DNA from: Pseudomonadota bacterium
GTDB lineage: Bacteria > Pseudomonadota > Alphaproteobacteria > Rhodospirillales > Magnetospirillaceae
Assembly: GCA_021781575.1 (NCBI GenBank)
Contig: JAJXWP010000031.1
Span: 1 to 54,179, forward strand
Reading direction: 5' to 3'
DNA: 54,179 bases
Positions 32,516 to 41,622 of this stretch are shown here, piece after piece. Every line of letters starts with the position of its first letter. Position 1 is the stretch's first letter. Under the pieces are notes generated by a model. It searched no databases and was not told the DNA's origin. It worked only from the letters and a program-made list of their open reading frames with translations. Both the position numbers and the translations under genes were made by a program.

Positions 32516-32614
32516 ATGTTCCGATTTGCCGGCTTCGTAATTGTCACGGGTTTTGCCCTGTACGGCATGATGCGGTTTGTCACCCACCATGTCGTATCGG
32601 GAAAGCCGGAATAG
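32516..32614 (+). CDS. Family-B membrane microprotein B4 (orphan)
   Basis: 32 residues starting MFRFAGFVIVTGFALYGMMR, with a His-rich polar end (FVTHHVVSGKPE). Same core as B3 (GFALYG) and the same C-terminal PE. No family-A gene precedes it on this strand; it is divergent from A2. The ribosome site is weak (GAGGG 10-12 nt upstream). The 32615-32851 gap after it shows no convincing gene, only a 7-bp hairpin (GCATTCC/GGAATGC, 32669-32688). Confidence 0.6.
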   Translation: MFRFAGFVIVTGFALYGMMRFVTHHVVSGKPE

Positions 32615-32851
32615 CCACTACCGCTCTCCGGTTGCAGCACTCATCGGGAGCAGGCACAATCTCCGAAAGCATTCCCTTCACGGAATGCGGTCTTTGGCGG
32701 TTGTGGGAACGGTATGCCTCGGAAGCACGACCAACGTTCGTCGCCTCGGGATCGAGCGTCATAGCAAAAAGTGGAAATGAATTGCATGGCTTGATCTGGA
32801 GTTTTGGGAAGATGGCACATATCGTTGATCACGAAGAAAACGAGGTTTGAC

Positions 32852-33133
32852 ATGATTGCCGACATAATCTTACTGCGCGACGTTGCTGACACATCGGGCG
32901 TTCCAACAAGAATATGGGCAGTCGCACGTCAGAGCGACAACTGGGATGAGATGGAAGATCCCGCTGGACGAGAGGAGTGTGGTCAGTGTCACGGGCGCGG
33001 CATCACGGACTGCAACTATTGCGATGGCGATACTGACTTCGAGCCGCGAGGCGACGGTATGAACTGCCCCGTGTGCGGAGGCGACGGCAAGATGGTGTGC
33101 CCGAACTGCGACGGTTCCGGATTCGAACCTTAA
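32852..33133 (+). CDS. Small DnaJ-type zinc-finger protein without a J domain
   Basis: 93 residues. Four CxxC pairs (C43/C46, C54/C57, C72/C75, C83/C86) sit in CGQCHGRG, CNYCDGD, CPVCGGDG and CPNCDGSG, the CxxCxGxG repeats of the DnaJ central domain, which bind two zinc ions. The J domain and the substrate-binding domain are absent. N-terminal 40 residues are unrelated (MIADIILLRDVADTSGVP). It sits between the microproteins and csx16, same strand as the cmr operon; a CRISPR link is only positional. Confidence 0.72.
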   Translation: MIADIILLRDVADTSGVPTRIWAVARQSDNWDEMEDPAGREECGQCHGRGITDCNYCDGDTDFEPRGDGMNCPVCGGDGKMVCPNCDGSGFEP

Positions 33134-33266
33134 GTTTCGCATTATTTGGGAACTGGGAGGAACGGGGGGCACGCCTTATCGGAAAAATCCCCGGGAAAGT
33201 GGCCGGCGGGCCGTGCCCGGCCACCTTCCGCCGCAATTCATCGTCACGCGGCAGCGGTTTTCTTTT

Positions 33267-33277
33267 GGCAATGTTGC
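33267..33277 (+). promoter_or_regulatory. Shared upstream element of the csx16-cmr operon
   Basis: GGCAATGTTGC, identical to the element before A3, at 79 bp before the csx16 ATG, and inside an interrupted palindrome TGGCAA-TG-TTGCCA (33266-33279). The csx16 leader then ends GACTGCGGAGAACGGAGACC just before the start, almost the same as the A3 leader. Confidence 0.5.
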
Positions 33278-33355
33278 CATCGTTCGGGGCGCCGAAGATC
33301 GGATGTTATGTTCACCGGCATCCCACCAAAGACTGCGGAGAACGGAGACCGCCCA

Positions 33356-33673
33356 ATGACCACCCTGATCGTCAGCCGCCATGCCGGCGCCCTGGCATGG
33401 ATGAAGAATGTCGGCGTTCGCGGCCGACACCTCGCCCATCTGGATGCGGCGGCGCTTAAGGGCCTGAGGCCGGGCGACGTGGTCGTAGGCACGCTGCCGG
33501 TGCCGCTGGCAGCGGCAGTGATTGCGGCGGGCGCACGCTATGTCCATCTGACACTGCCGCTCGCCGAGGCCGAACGCGGAAGCGAATTGTCCGCCGCCGA
33601 CCTGCATCGCCTGGGCGCAAGCCTGGCCGAGTACCGTGTCGAAGGCGTCGCTGGGGACCGCACATGGATCTAA
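33356..33673 (+). CDS. csx16: CRISPR-associated protein Csx16
   Basis: 105 residues of the VVA1548/Csx16 family: MTTLIVSRHAGALAWMK, then LRPGDVVVGTLPVPLAAAVI and ARYVHLTLPLAEAERGSELS are its hallmark segments. Csx16 proteins accompany type III systems and have been proposed or reported to act as ring nucleases that degrade cyclic oligoadenylate. ATG 33356 follows ACGGAGACC; a longer upstream reading is possible but not family-like. Its end overlaps cas10 by 10 bp, so it leads the cmr operon. Confidence 0.85.
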   Translation: MTTLIVSRHAGALAWMKNVGVRGRHLAHLDAAALKGLRPGDVVVGTLPVPLAAAVIAAGARYVHLTLPLAEAERGSELSAADLHRLGASLAEYRVEGVAGDRTWI

Positions 33674-35838
33674 TTGATGGGAGCTTTCTTTTGGAGGCCT
33701 GCCGCGACGGGGTGCCGGGCGAAGCATCGCTCGACGTCCGGCACCCGCTGTCCGGGGCCTGCCGGATAACAGGCCCTCTCCATGTGGATGCGGAGACCAT
33801 CCGACGGACCTTCGCCGCCTTCGGCGAAGGCATGGGCACACTGGAACAGCGATCGCTCGCGTGTTGGCGGCGGCTGCCCGAAGAACTGGCCAGGAACATT
33901 CCCATCCCCGTTCATTTGCCGACCGACATGGATGCCATCGGCTGTGCCGGCGAACGAGCGTTGCTGACGGTATCGATCGGGCCGGTCCAAGGATTTATTG
34001 CCGCAGCGCGGACAGTGCGTGATCTGTGGAGCGGCAGCGCCATCCTGTCCTGGCTAACATGGCAGGCGATGACGCCGATAGTCGAAGAGTTCGGCCCCTG
34101 GGCGGTGGTTTTTCCGGCCCTTCGCGGCAATCCTCTGACCGACCTCTGGCTGATCCGCAAGGGGCTGGCAAAGTGCCTGCCGATGCCGGAAGCGGATGCC
34201 CGCAAATCGCCCAGCTTTCCCAACCGCTTCCTGGCCATCGTTCCCTGTGGCACAGACGGCGCCGAGGCCCGGAACGTCGCCGCACGGTGCGAGGAGGCCT
34301 GCAAGTATGCCTGGAAGCGCCTTGCCGATGCGGTGCGCAAAAGCCTCGAAGCAAAATTCGACGGTCGAAGCGACGGCTGGGACCGACTTTGGGACGCTCA
34401 AATGGACACCTTTCCCGACGTCGCTTGGACCGTCCTGCCGGAGCGTGCCTGCGACGATGAAAGGTTGAGCCAGTTGCGGGACGGCGCCGCTGTCGAGGAT
34501 CGCTGGCAGGCGATGTTCGAAGTCTTGGGCCGCTCCTTGGATGCCCGGCGGTCGATCCGTCCGCTGCCCGTCCTCCCTGCCGCCACCGACGCCGAAGGCA
34601 AGGTTGCGGCGAAATGTACGCTGACCGGAATTCTCGAACAGATGGGACCGGCCGACCGCGAGGCGGCTAACGCGTTCTGGGATCGCGCCGAGAACGACTG
34701 GCAGCTCCATGGCGTGGGCCTGCGCAAAGGCGACCGGCTGAGCGCGCCGGCCCTGGTCAAGCGGTTCGCCGCTCCGGCGTTGTTGGCCAAGGAGATGGAT
34801 ATCGCCGTCGACGCATTGCGCTTCCCGGATACCGCCACCGTGGCGGCCTGGCAGTGGCTCAAAAAGCACGACGGTATCGACTGGCGCGCATGGCAGGCGA
34901 GCGGCTCCTGGAGCGGCCAGTGGCTGCACTGGCCCAGGCGGGATTTTGACAGGGGCGAGACACCGTGCCCGAATCCTCTGTGGGAAAAAATCAAGACAGC
35001 GCGCACGGACGGTCCACCGCCGGCCTATTACGCCATCCTCGCCATGGATGGTGACAACATGGGCCAGTGGCTGATGGGAGGAATGGGCGCCGCTTCACCC
35101 CTGCGGGGAGCGGCGCGGCACGCCGCTATTAGCGAGGCGCTGACCAATTTCTCCTGTCGCATAGCACCGCCAATCGTCTCCCACCACGGCGGCACGCTGA
35201 TCTACGCCGGCGGCGACGACGTTCTGGCGCTGCTGCCCACCGCTACGGCCCTCGCCTGCGCGCGCGAACTGCGCTTGGCCTTTTCCGGCGATCCGAGGCA
35301 AAACGCCGGAGCGGACGAGGGCTGGTACCACGCGAACGGCCGGGCTCTGCTGACCATGGGCGCCCAGGCGACGGCGTCCGCCGGGATCGCCGTGATCCAT
35401 TACAAGGATGATCTGCGCGGCGGTTTGGAGGCGGCGCGGGCGGCGGAAAAAGCAGCGAAGGCCGCCGGACGCAATCGGTTGGCTCTGGCCGCCCTCCGCC
35501 GGTCTGGCGAGCATGCCACCAGCGTCTGTTCGTGGGACATCGTGCCCCGGATCGATGACCTTGTTAGGATCTTCCTCGACGGCGCCACCGATCGCTGGGC
35601 CTACCGCCTCCGCCGGCTCTTGCCGCCCCACATCGCCGAAGGACTTCCCCCGGAGGCTCTGGAATCCGAGGTAAAGCGGCAGATTCAGAAGACCGAAAAG
35701 CCCGAAGCCCTAGAGAAACTCGTTCCCGGAATGATGCGCGACTTCCTGGACGGTCAGCCGGGGCGAAGCAATGCCTTCGAGGCATTCATCGTGCTCTGCC
35801 AATCGGCCTCCTTTCTGGCCCGCGGCCGCGACCAATGA
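33664..35838 (+). CDS. cmr2: Type III-B Cas10 (Cmr2), HD-less
   Basis: 724 residues. The Cmr2 N-terminal region (HPLSGACRITGPLH, then SIGPVQGFIAAARTVRDLWS) leads to two palm domains. The cyclase palm carries GGDD at 516-519 (YAGGDDVLALLP) and the other palm AMDGDNMG at 460-467. The protein begins right at the HPLSG segment that normally follows the HD nuclease, so the HD domain is missing. It should synthesise cyclic oligoadenylate when the complex binds target RNA but not cleave DNA itself. Overlaps csx16 and cmr3. Confidence 0.93.
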   Translation: MDLIDGSFLLEACRDGVPGEASLDVRHPLSGACRITGPLHVDAETIRRTFAAFGEGMGTLEQRSLACWRRLPEELARNIPIPVHLPTDMDAIGCAGERALLTVSIGPVQGFIAAARTVRDLWSGSAILSWLTWQAMTPIVEEFGPWAVVFPALRGNPLTDLWLIRKGLAKCLPMPEADARKSPSFPNRFLAIVPCGTDGAEARNVAARCEEACKYAWKRLADAVRKSLEAKFDGRSDGWDRLWDAQMDTFPDVAWTVLPERACDDERLSQLRDGAAVEDRWQAMFEVLGRSLDARRSIRPLPVLPAATDAEGKVAAKCTLTGILEQMGPADREAANAFWDRAENDWQLHGVGLRKGDRLSAPALVKRFAAPALLAKEMDIAVDALRFPDTATVAAWQWLKKHDGIDWRAWQASGSWSGQWLHWPRRDFDRGETPCPNPLWEKIKTARTDGPPPAYYAILAMDGDNMGQWLMGGMGAASPLRGAARHAAISEALTNFSCRIAPPIVSHHGGTLIYAGGDDVLALLPTATALACARELRLAFSGDPRQNAGADEGWYHANGRALLTMGAQATASAGIAVIHYKDDLRGGLEAARAAEKAAKAAGRNRLALAALRRSGEHATSVCSWDIVPRIDDLVRIFLDGATDRWAYRLRRLLPPHIAEGLPPEALESEVKRQIQKTEKPEALEKLVPGMMRDFLDGQPGRSNAFEAFIVLCQSASFLARGRDQ

Positions 35839-35855
35839 CCGGAAGGGAAACGACT

Positions 35856-36947
35856 ATGGCCCGACCCTCAGGATCCTCGCGCATCGCCCTGGCCATCGAA
35901 CCGTTGGACACCCTGTTTTTCCGAGACGGCCGGCCGTTCGAAGCGGGAACCCGGGGCGCCTCATCAGCCCTGCCATGGCCACAGACGGTGGCCGGCGCTC
36001 TGCGCTCTGCGCTGCTGGACATGGCCGGCTGCGACTTTGCCGCCCTAGGTTCGGCGATACGCGGTGGTCTGGGCTTCGCCGAGGCGGCCAGCCGACAGGG
36101 CGACGCGGTAGCACGCGCGGCCGATGTCCGCTTCCGCGGGCCGTGGTTCGCCATGAACGATGAAATTATGGTGTCGGCCCCAGCCACCTTGCAGCGTGAC
36201 AGAGGCATTGGCGGGGAACTGGTGCGTTTCGATCCACTTGGTTCTCTCTTGCCGGGATGGACCGGGGACGACTCCGGACGGTATCCGCTGTGGCCACGCA
36301 AGCGGGCGCGCACCGAGGCCCTCGGCGGCCATTTCATCACCCTGGCCGGATTGAGGGACTTCCTGGCCGGCAGAACGCCGCCGGTGGAAGCCCTATTTTC
36401 CCCTACGGATCTTTACGGGTACGACCGGCGCACCGGGGTTTCCGTCAATGCCGCACGGCAGACTGCCGAGGATGGCCTTCTCTACGGCGTCAGCCTGCTG
36501 GCCTTGAAGGAGAAGGTATCGATCGTCGTCGAGGCAGAGGGGCCGGCGGCGGCTCTGGACATATTTCCAAACGAGTTCGTCGCCCCCATGGGTGGCGAGG
36601 GCCGGCATGTGCTGATTAGACGGCGCGGTGCGGTGCGCTGGCCGACGATCCCATCGCAGGACGGCCGGCGTCTGCTGATGTTGGTGACGCCGGGCGTGTT
36701 CGACGGCGGCTGGAGGCCGGAGGGGCTGTCCTGCGCCGCCGCCGCCGTGCCTCAGGCCCAAGCGGTGTCGGGCTGGGACTTGGCGCGGGGCGGTCCGAAA
36801 CCGACCCGCTTCGTCGTTCCGGCCGGGGCCGTCTATTTCCTTGAAGGCGAGGCGCCGGTAGGCCTGGTCGCCGGCAATCTGAGCGGGCTGGAGGACGCGG
36901 CCCTGGGATGGGGATGCTTTGTCGAGGGAGTGTGGAACCATGTCTGA
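35856..36947 (+). CDS. cmr3: Type III-B Cmr3 (Cas5 family)
   Basis: 363 residues of the Cmr3 RAMP family. The opening IEPLDTLFFRDGRPFEAGTR is its most conserved segment and contacts the crRNA 5' handle. ATG 35856 has GGAAGGG 8 nt upstream; an ATG at 35835 overlapping the cas10 stop is also possible and adds seven residues. Caps the Cmr backbone next to Cas10. Confidence 0.93.
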   Translation: MARPSGSSRIALAIEPLDTLFFRDGRPFEAGTRGASSALPWPQTVAGALRSALLDMAGCDFAALGSAIRGGLGFAEAASRQGDAVARAADVRFRGPWFAMNDEIMVSAPATLQRDRGIGGELVRFDPLGSLLPGWTGDDSGRYPLWPRKRARTEALGGHFITLAGLRDFLAGRTPPVEALFSPTDLYGYDRRTGVSVNAARQTAEDGLLYGVSLLALKEKVSIVVEAEGPAAALDIFPNEFVAPMGGEGRHVLIRRRGAVRWPTIPSQDGRRLLMLVTPGVFDGGWRPEGLSCAAAAVPQAQAVSGWDLARGGPKPTRFVVPAGAVYFLEGEAPVGLVAGNLSGLEDAALGWGCFVEGVWNHV

Positions 36948-37845
36948 AACCGCTGCCATTGCCTTTCTGCACGCACTGACCGGCCTACACCCCGGCTCGG
37001 GAACCGCGCTGGGTGTGGTGGATTTGCCGGTGCAGCGGGAGCGCCACACCGACTGGCCGACCATCCCCGGCTCCTCGCTGAAGGGCGTCTTCCGCGACGC
37101 CTCCCGTCGCCGGCCCGGTGGCAGCGACCCCGATGGCTCGGACTCCGATGAGGTGCAGGCGGTGTTCGGGCCATCGCCGGTACAAGCGCACGAACATGCC
37201 GGAGCCGTGGCGTTCACCGACGCCCGGCTGATGGCCTTTCCGGTGCGCTCTCTGGCTGGCGTGTTTGCATTGGTCACCTGCCCCGCGGTCATCGCGCGGC
37301 TGCGCCGCGATTGCGCGCTGGTGGCAGGCCGCCCCTTGCCGGCCGACATCGTGGTTCCCGAGGTCGCGGACGATAAGGTGTTGTGCGTCGATCCGGCGAA
37401 ACCGTTGCTGGCCGGCGACAAGGTGATCCTCGAGGAGTTCGATTTCGAGCCGGCGACGGGAGCACGGGCACTGGCCGACTGGCTGGCCCGCCACACCGCT
37501 GGCGACGATACGGTCCGCGATCAAGTCCGCCAGCGCCTGGTCATCGTGTCCGACGACCAGTTCGGCCATTTCGTCCGTCACGCGACCGAAGTGGTGGCGC
37601 GGATCGGCCTGGACCAGAGGACCAAGACCGTGAAGGCCGGCGCCCTGTTCTATCAGGAGTTCCTGCCGCCCGAGACGCTGTTCTACACCCTGGTCCTTGC
37701 GCACAAGAGCCGGAAACAGGGTCGGGAAATGGGGGCGGACGCCATTCTCGCCGCTTTGCGGAACGCCGTGCCTGCCGGCAGCGTGCTGCAGATCGGCGGC
37801 GACGAAACCATCGGTCGCGGCTTGTGCGCCGTGGCCTGGGCGTGA
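36940..37845 (+). CDS. cmr4: Type III-B Cmr4 (Cas7 backbone, RNA-cleaving)
   Basis: 301 residues. LHPGSGTALGVVDLPVQRER (16-35) and the IPGSSLKGVFRD motif are typical. D28 in GVVDLP is the position of the catalytic aspartate that cuts target RNA at 6-nt steps in Cmr4 proteins. The glycine-rich end IGGDETIGRGLCAV is intact. ATG 36940 overlaps cmr3 by 8 bp; a TTG 21 bp earlier is in frame but GGGAG supports the ATG. Confidence 0.94.
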   Translation: MSETAAIAFLHALTGLHPGSGTALGVVDLPVQRERHTDWPTIPGSSLKGVFRDASRRRPGGSDPDGSDSDEVQAVFGPSPVQAHEHAGAVAFTDARLMAFPVRSLAGVFALVTCPAVIARLRRDCALVAGRPLPADIVVPEVADDKVLCVDPAKPLLAGDKVILEEFDFEPATGARALADWLARHTAGDDTVRDQVRQRLVIVSDDQFGHFVRHATEVVARIGLDQRTKTVKAGALFYQEFLPPETLFYTLVLAHKSRKQGREMGADAILAALRNAVPAGSVLQIGGDETIGRGLCAVAWA

Positions 37846-37857
37846 GGGAGGCGGGCG

Positions 37858-38286
37858 ATGACCGGCAGACCTACCGTCGACCAGCAGCGGGCCAAGGCCG
37901 CGTGGAACGCGATCGAAGATGCGAAGAAGCTGAAGGGCGACCAGCCGAAAGCATTCGGCGGGCACGCCAAGAAACTGCCGATGCGCATTCGCGCCGCCGG
38001 GCTGGGCCAAGCCCTGGCTTTCGTCCGGGCCAAGGCGCATCCGAAGGGCGAGACCGCCGAGACCAAGGAGGGGATGGTTCTTCTCCTTGATGTCCTCGGA
38101 AGCTGGGTGCTGTCGCGGGTGCCGTCGCCGAATGCGGGAAAGGATGACAACGCGTTGATCGAGGCGATCCTCAACGGGAATTCCCTATTCTTGCGCTGCG
38201 CCGCCGCGGAAGCCATCGCTTTCCTGGAATGGCTCAACCGCTTCGCCGAGGCGGAGGGACTGGTCGATGTCAACAACAACGTATGA
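37858..38286 (+). CDS. cmr5: Type III-B Cmr5 (Cas11 small subunit)
   Basis: 142 residues, all-helical small subunit (QQRAKAAWNAIEDAKKL near the start, LGQALAFVRAK in the middle). Stacks along the backbone and helps position target RNA. Overlaps the next gene by 20 bp. Length is slightly above the common 120-130. Confidence 0.88.
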   Translation: MTGRPTVDQQRAKAAWNAIEDAKKLKGDQPKAFGGHAKKLPMRIRAAGLGQALAFVRAKAHPKGETAETKEGMVLLLDVLGSWVLSRVPSPNAGKDDNALIEAILNGNSLFLRCAAAEAIAFLEWLNRFAEAEGLVDVNNNV

Positions 38287-40276
38287 CCACGCCATCATCC
38301 TTCCACGGGGTAGCCGCGATGCTTTCGATGCCTACCGCGGGCCCCATCATCCCGGTCTGTTGCTGGACAAGTTCTGTCAGGTCGGCAGTCAGGAAGTGCA
38401 GAAGAAGTCGCTTGTCCGAGTGACCGAGGCAAGGCCCGATGCGGCCGTCTTTCAGGCGGCGTTGCGGCGGTGGAAGAACGGCCTCTCATCCCTGAACGCC
38501 GACACCTTTACGGCCACGACAGCGGGACCGCTGACCCTGCATCTGGCGCGCGCCGGGGCGTTGGAGACCGCTGGCCTGTGCCTGCACCCCCTCTACGGAT
38601 TCGTGTACTTGCCCGGCAGCGGCCTCAAGGGCATGGCGCGGGCCTGGGCGATGACCGACGGCCAGGTGGACGATGCGGCAATCAAGGGCGTGTTCGGCGT
38701 GCAGGAGGGCGCCGGGGCGGTAGTTTTCCACGATGCCTGGCCGGCGGAAACGGTTCCCGACCTGATCGTCGATATCGCTAACAACCACCATCCGTTTTAC
38801 TACCAGAAGCCGGACGCTCCGCCAGGCGACTGGGAGGATCCGGTTCCCATCAATTTCCTGGCGGTGAAGCCGGGCAGTTCGTTCCTGTTTGCCGTTTCCG
38901 CACGCACGTCCGCCACCGATTCGAAGCTCGTGGCGCTGGCCCGCCAATGGCTGCTGGCTGCCCTGTGCCACCAAGGGGCGGGGGCCAAGACCGCCGCCGG
39001 CTATGGGCGCTTCGTCCCGGCGGATGGCCCCGCCCCCGCTCTGTCGGAAGGAACCGCTGCGCGATTCAGGGCCGACTTGGAACTGGTCTCACCCGCCTTC
39101 CTGGCAGGGGCAATGCAGCAGGCCGGAGACTGCGACCTGCGTCCGGCCACCCTGCGCGGCCTGTTGCGCTGGTGGTGGCGGACGCTGCATGTGGGGCATG
39201 TGGATGAGCCGACATTGCACGATTTGGAAGAGGCCGTATGGGGCAGCGTGCGCCATGGCAGCCCGATCCACCTGGATTTACGCGGCGGTGGTGTGGCAAA
39301 GGCGAAATCCTTCGACAAGATGGCCATCAAGAGTGTCGCGACCCTTCCTCAGCCCCGCGACCGCAAGACCACCCAGGGCTTATTTTACGCTTCCTATGGC
39401 ATGGACGAAAAAGGAAAGCGGCGGAGTTACCTTGATGTGGGCAGCCGGTGGACCCTGGAGGTGGCGGCTCGAGGCGGACGTTTCCGGGACGCTGAACTGG
39501 CGGCCGGTCTGCTGCTGGACCAGGCGATGGCGGCCCTCTGGCTGCTGACTCGATACGGCGGTGTGGGATCGAAAGGTCGCAAGGGCTTTGGTTCACTCCA
39601 CGACTGCCATCTTCACGGGACCGCCGATCTGGCCGCCTGCAAGAGGGCGGCAGAGGACTTTCGCAAAGCATGCGGTATCGCCGGCCGCTCGCAGGCCGAC
39701 GCCTATCCTGACATCGAAAAGATAATCCAAGCGGAGTGGACGGTGCCCGAGAAGAACTGCTGGCGTGTGCTTGACCGCCTTGGGGTGCAGGTTCAGTCCT
39801 TCGCCAAAGAAACGCCATCGAAAGAGCGAGTCGCGCTCGGGCTCCCCCGCAAAGAGCTCAAAGGTCGCCACCCACAAACAAGGGCTCCGCTGAACCGTCA
39901 CGCTTCGCCGATCCATTTTCATCTTGCCCGAACGGCAACGGGTTACGCCATTCGCATGGCGGCTTTTCCTTCATCTGCCCTCGACGGTCGACCGGGATCC
40001 TGCCGCCTCGTCTTGGAGCGACTGAAGAAGGAACTGTCTTGCGGCGGAGAACTGAACAACGGCATCCAAGGGAAGGGCCCCGGGGGATCCGCACCAAATT
40101 CGCCGGCAGGGCTGACACGGCCCGGCTCCCTTGTTTCAACGAAATGGCTCTACAATGAAGAAGTGGTGACCGTCATCGGGGAACGGTCCGATGGCCGCGT
40201 GGACATTGCATATGAGGACGGCGACCCGGATACGGTTCTCCGCTCAAGCCTGAAACCGATAGCAGAAAGGCGATAG
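38267..40276 (+). CDS. Cmr6-Cmr1 fusion protein
   Basis: 669 residues joining two RAMP proteins normally encoded apart. Residues ~20-255 are Cmr6 (HHPGLLLDKF, YLPGSGLKGMARAWA, VPINFLAVKPG, GAGAKTAAGYGRF). Residues ~268-600 are Cmr1 (LELVSPAFLAGAM, LRGLLRWWWRTL, RYGGVGSKGRKGFGSL, ASPIHFHL). The last ~50 residues (VVTVIGERSDGRVDIAYEDG) look like a small SH3/Tudor-like tail. Both bind the 3' end of crRNA and target in Cmr complexes, so fusion fixes their 1:1 ratio. No internal stop or frameshift. Confidence 0.85.
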   Translation: MSTTTYDHAIILPRGSRDAFDAYRGPHHPGLLLDKFCQVGSQEVQKKSLVRVTEARPDAAVFQAALRRWKNGLSSLNADTFTATTAGPLTLHLARAGALETAGLCLHPLYGFVYLPGSGLKGMARAWAMTDGQVDDAAIKGVFGVQEGAGAVVFHDAWPAETVPDLIVDIANNHHPFYYQKPDAPPGDWEDPVPINFLAVKPGSSFLFAVSARTSATDSKLVALARQWLLAALCHQGAGAKTAAGYGRFVPADGPAPALSEGTAARFRADLELVSPAFLAGAMQQAGDCDLRPATLRGLLRWWWRTLHVGHVDEPTLHDLEEAVWGSVRHGSPIHLDLRGGGVAKAKSFDKMAIKSVATLPQPRDRKTTQGLFYASYGMDEKGKRRSYLDVGSRWTLEVAARGGRFRDAELAAGLLLDQAMAALWLLTRYGGVGSKGRKGFGSLHDCHLHGTADLAACKRAAEDFRKACGIAGRSQADAYPDIEKIIQAEWTVPEKNCWRVLDRLGVQVQSFAKETPSKERVALGLPRKELKGRHPQTRAPLNRHASPIHFHLARTATGYAIRMAAFPSSALDGRPGSCRLVLERLKKELSCGGELNNGIQGKGPGGSAPNSPAGLTRPGSLVSTKWLYNEEVVTVIGERSDGRVDIAYEDGDPDTVLRSSLKPIAERR

Positions 40277-40283
40277 GAAACGA

Positions 40284-41318
40284 GTGACATCCGTCTACGT
40301 CACGGAGGCGCGGGCCGTGGTCCGGCAGGAGGCTCACCGGCTGGTGGTGACCGTCGACGAGCGGACCGCCGACGGACAGGAGCGGCGGCGCCATTTGGCC
40401 GACATCGTGCCTCACCAAGTCGAACTTCTCGCCTTGGTAGGCGACGCGCACATCACCTCCGACGCCACCCGGTTCTGTCTCGGCCACGGCATACAGGTGG
40501 CGTGGTTCGGATGGAACGGCGGCTTTCTCGGGCGGCTGGTGCCCGAATCGCCGCGCAACGGCGACTTGCGGCTGGCGCAGTACACAGCCTATTGCGACGA
40601 CCCCTCCCGTCTTGCCCTGGCGCGCGCCATGGTTTCGGCGAAGGTGGCCGGCGCCGGCGCCGTTCTGCGCCGGGCGCGCAGCAACCGCCCGGGCCGGCCG
40701 GTTTTTGCGGCGGCCATTGCCCACCTCGAGCGGTTGGTGGCGATGGCTGAAGCCGTGCACGATGTCGACGTGCTGCTGGGAATCGAAGGCAACGCCGCCC
40801 GTGTCTACTTTGCCGCCCTGGCCCAGGCGTTTTCCGGCGCCATCCGCTTTTCCGGACGCGCCCGGCGGCCGCCGCCGGACCCGGCCAACGCCTTGCTGTC
40901 GTTCGGCTATGTCTTGCTCGGCAACCTTATCGCCGGCATGCTGGAAGCGCGCGGCCTCGACCCCGCGATCGGCTTCTTGCACGAACCCCGCCAGGGGCGC
41001 GCCAGCCTGGCTCTCGATCTTCTCGAGGAATTCCGCCACCCGGTGGTGGACCGCTTCGTGCTGCGTATCGCCAACCTGAATATCCTGGCCCCGGCGGACT
41101 TCGAAGCCGATGGCGAGGAACAGGGCGGAGTGCGCCTTGGCCCGGCGGCACGAAAGCGCTTCCTCGCCGAGTGGGAGACCTTGCTGGCCGTCCCCCAGCG
41201 GGAGAAAGGGCGCGAGGACAGGGCGACGGTACGCCAGCTCCTGGCGCGCCAGGTGGACAGGTTGGCCGCCGCCCTGCGCAGCGGCGAACCGTATCGCCCC
41301 TTCGTGCCAGCGGCATGA
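40284..41318 (+). CDS. cas1: CRISPR integrase Cas1
   Basis: 344 residues. Metal-binding catalytic residues are E168 (GIEGNAAR), H233 (GFLHEPRQGRASLALDL) and E248 in LLEEFR. Starts with GTG at 40284 after AGGAAACGA, 7 bp behind the cmr6-cmr1 fusion. Not fused to a reverse transcriptase. With Cas2 it inserts new spacers at the leader end of the adjacent array. Confidence 0.95.
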   Translation: MTSVYVTEARAVVRQEAHRLVVTVDERTADGQERRRHLADIVPHQVELLALVGDAHITSDATRFCLGHGIQVAWFGWNGGFLGRLVPESPRNGDLRLAQYTAYCDDPSRLALARAMVSAKVAGAGAVLRRARSNRPGRPVFAAAIAHLERLVAMAEAVHDVDVLLGIEGNAARVYFAALAQAFSGAIRFSGRARRPPPDPANALLSFGYVLLGNLIAGMLEARGLDPAIGFLHEPRQGRASLALDLLEEFRHPVVDRFVLRIANLNILAPADFEADGEEQGGVRLGPAARKRFLAEWETLLAVPQREKGREDRATVRQLLARQVDRLAAALRSGEPYRPFVPAA

Positions 41319-41322
41319 CATC

Positions 41323-41622
41323 GTGGCGGACAGTCGGCAGCGCTATGTGATATGTTACGACATCGCCGATGACCGGCGCCGCCGCAGGGTGGCCGAGTGT
41401 CTGGAAGGCTATGGCGAGCGGGTGCAGGACAGCGTGTTCGAAGCCATGCTCGATCGCCGGCTGTTGGACAAGTTGATGGAACTGGTGAAGCCGAATCTCG
41501 ACGACGGCGAGGATCGGTTGGTGATCTATTCGCTGTGCCGGGCGTGCGATGGAAGACGGATCGATCTCGGCGTGGCGGCCGCGGCTCCGAGGGTCGGAGA
41601 CCCCCTGGTGATCATCGTGTGA
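41323..41622 (+). CDS. cas2: CRISPR adaptation protein Cas2
   Basis: 99 residues. RYVICYDIADDRRRRRVAE is the characteristic beta1-alpha1 segment with the conserved Asp, followed by ERVQDSVFEAML and DRLVIYSLC. Start GTG at 41323, 4 bp after cas1; no suitable ATG precedes the first strand. It is the structural partner of Cas1. Confidence 0.92.
   Translation: MADSRQRYVICYDIADDRRRRRVAECLEGYGERVQDSVFEAMLDRRLLDKLMELVKPNLDDGEDRLVIYSLCRACDGRRIDLGVAAAAPRVGDPLVIIV

Noticed and set aside
33266-33279. Sigma-54 promoter reading of TGGCAA..TTGC
   Set aside because: The -24/-12 elements need a longer spacer (GG and GC 10 bp apart); here only 2 bp separate the arms.
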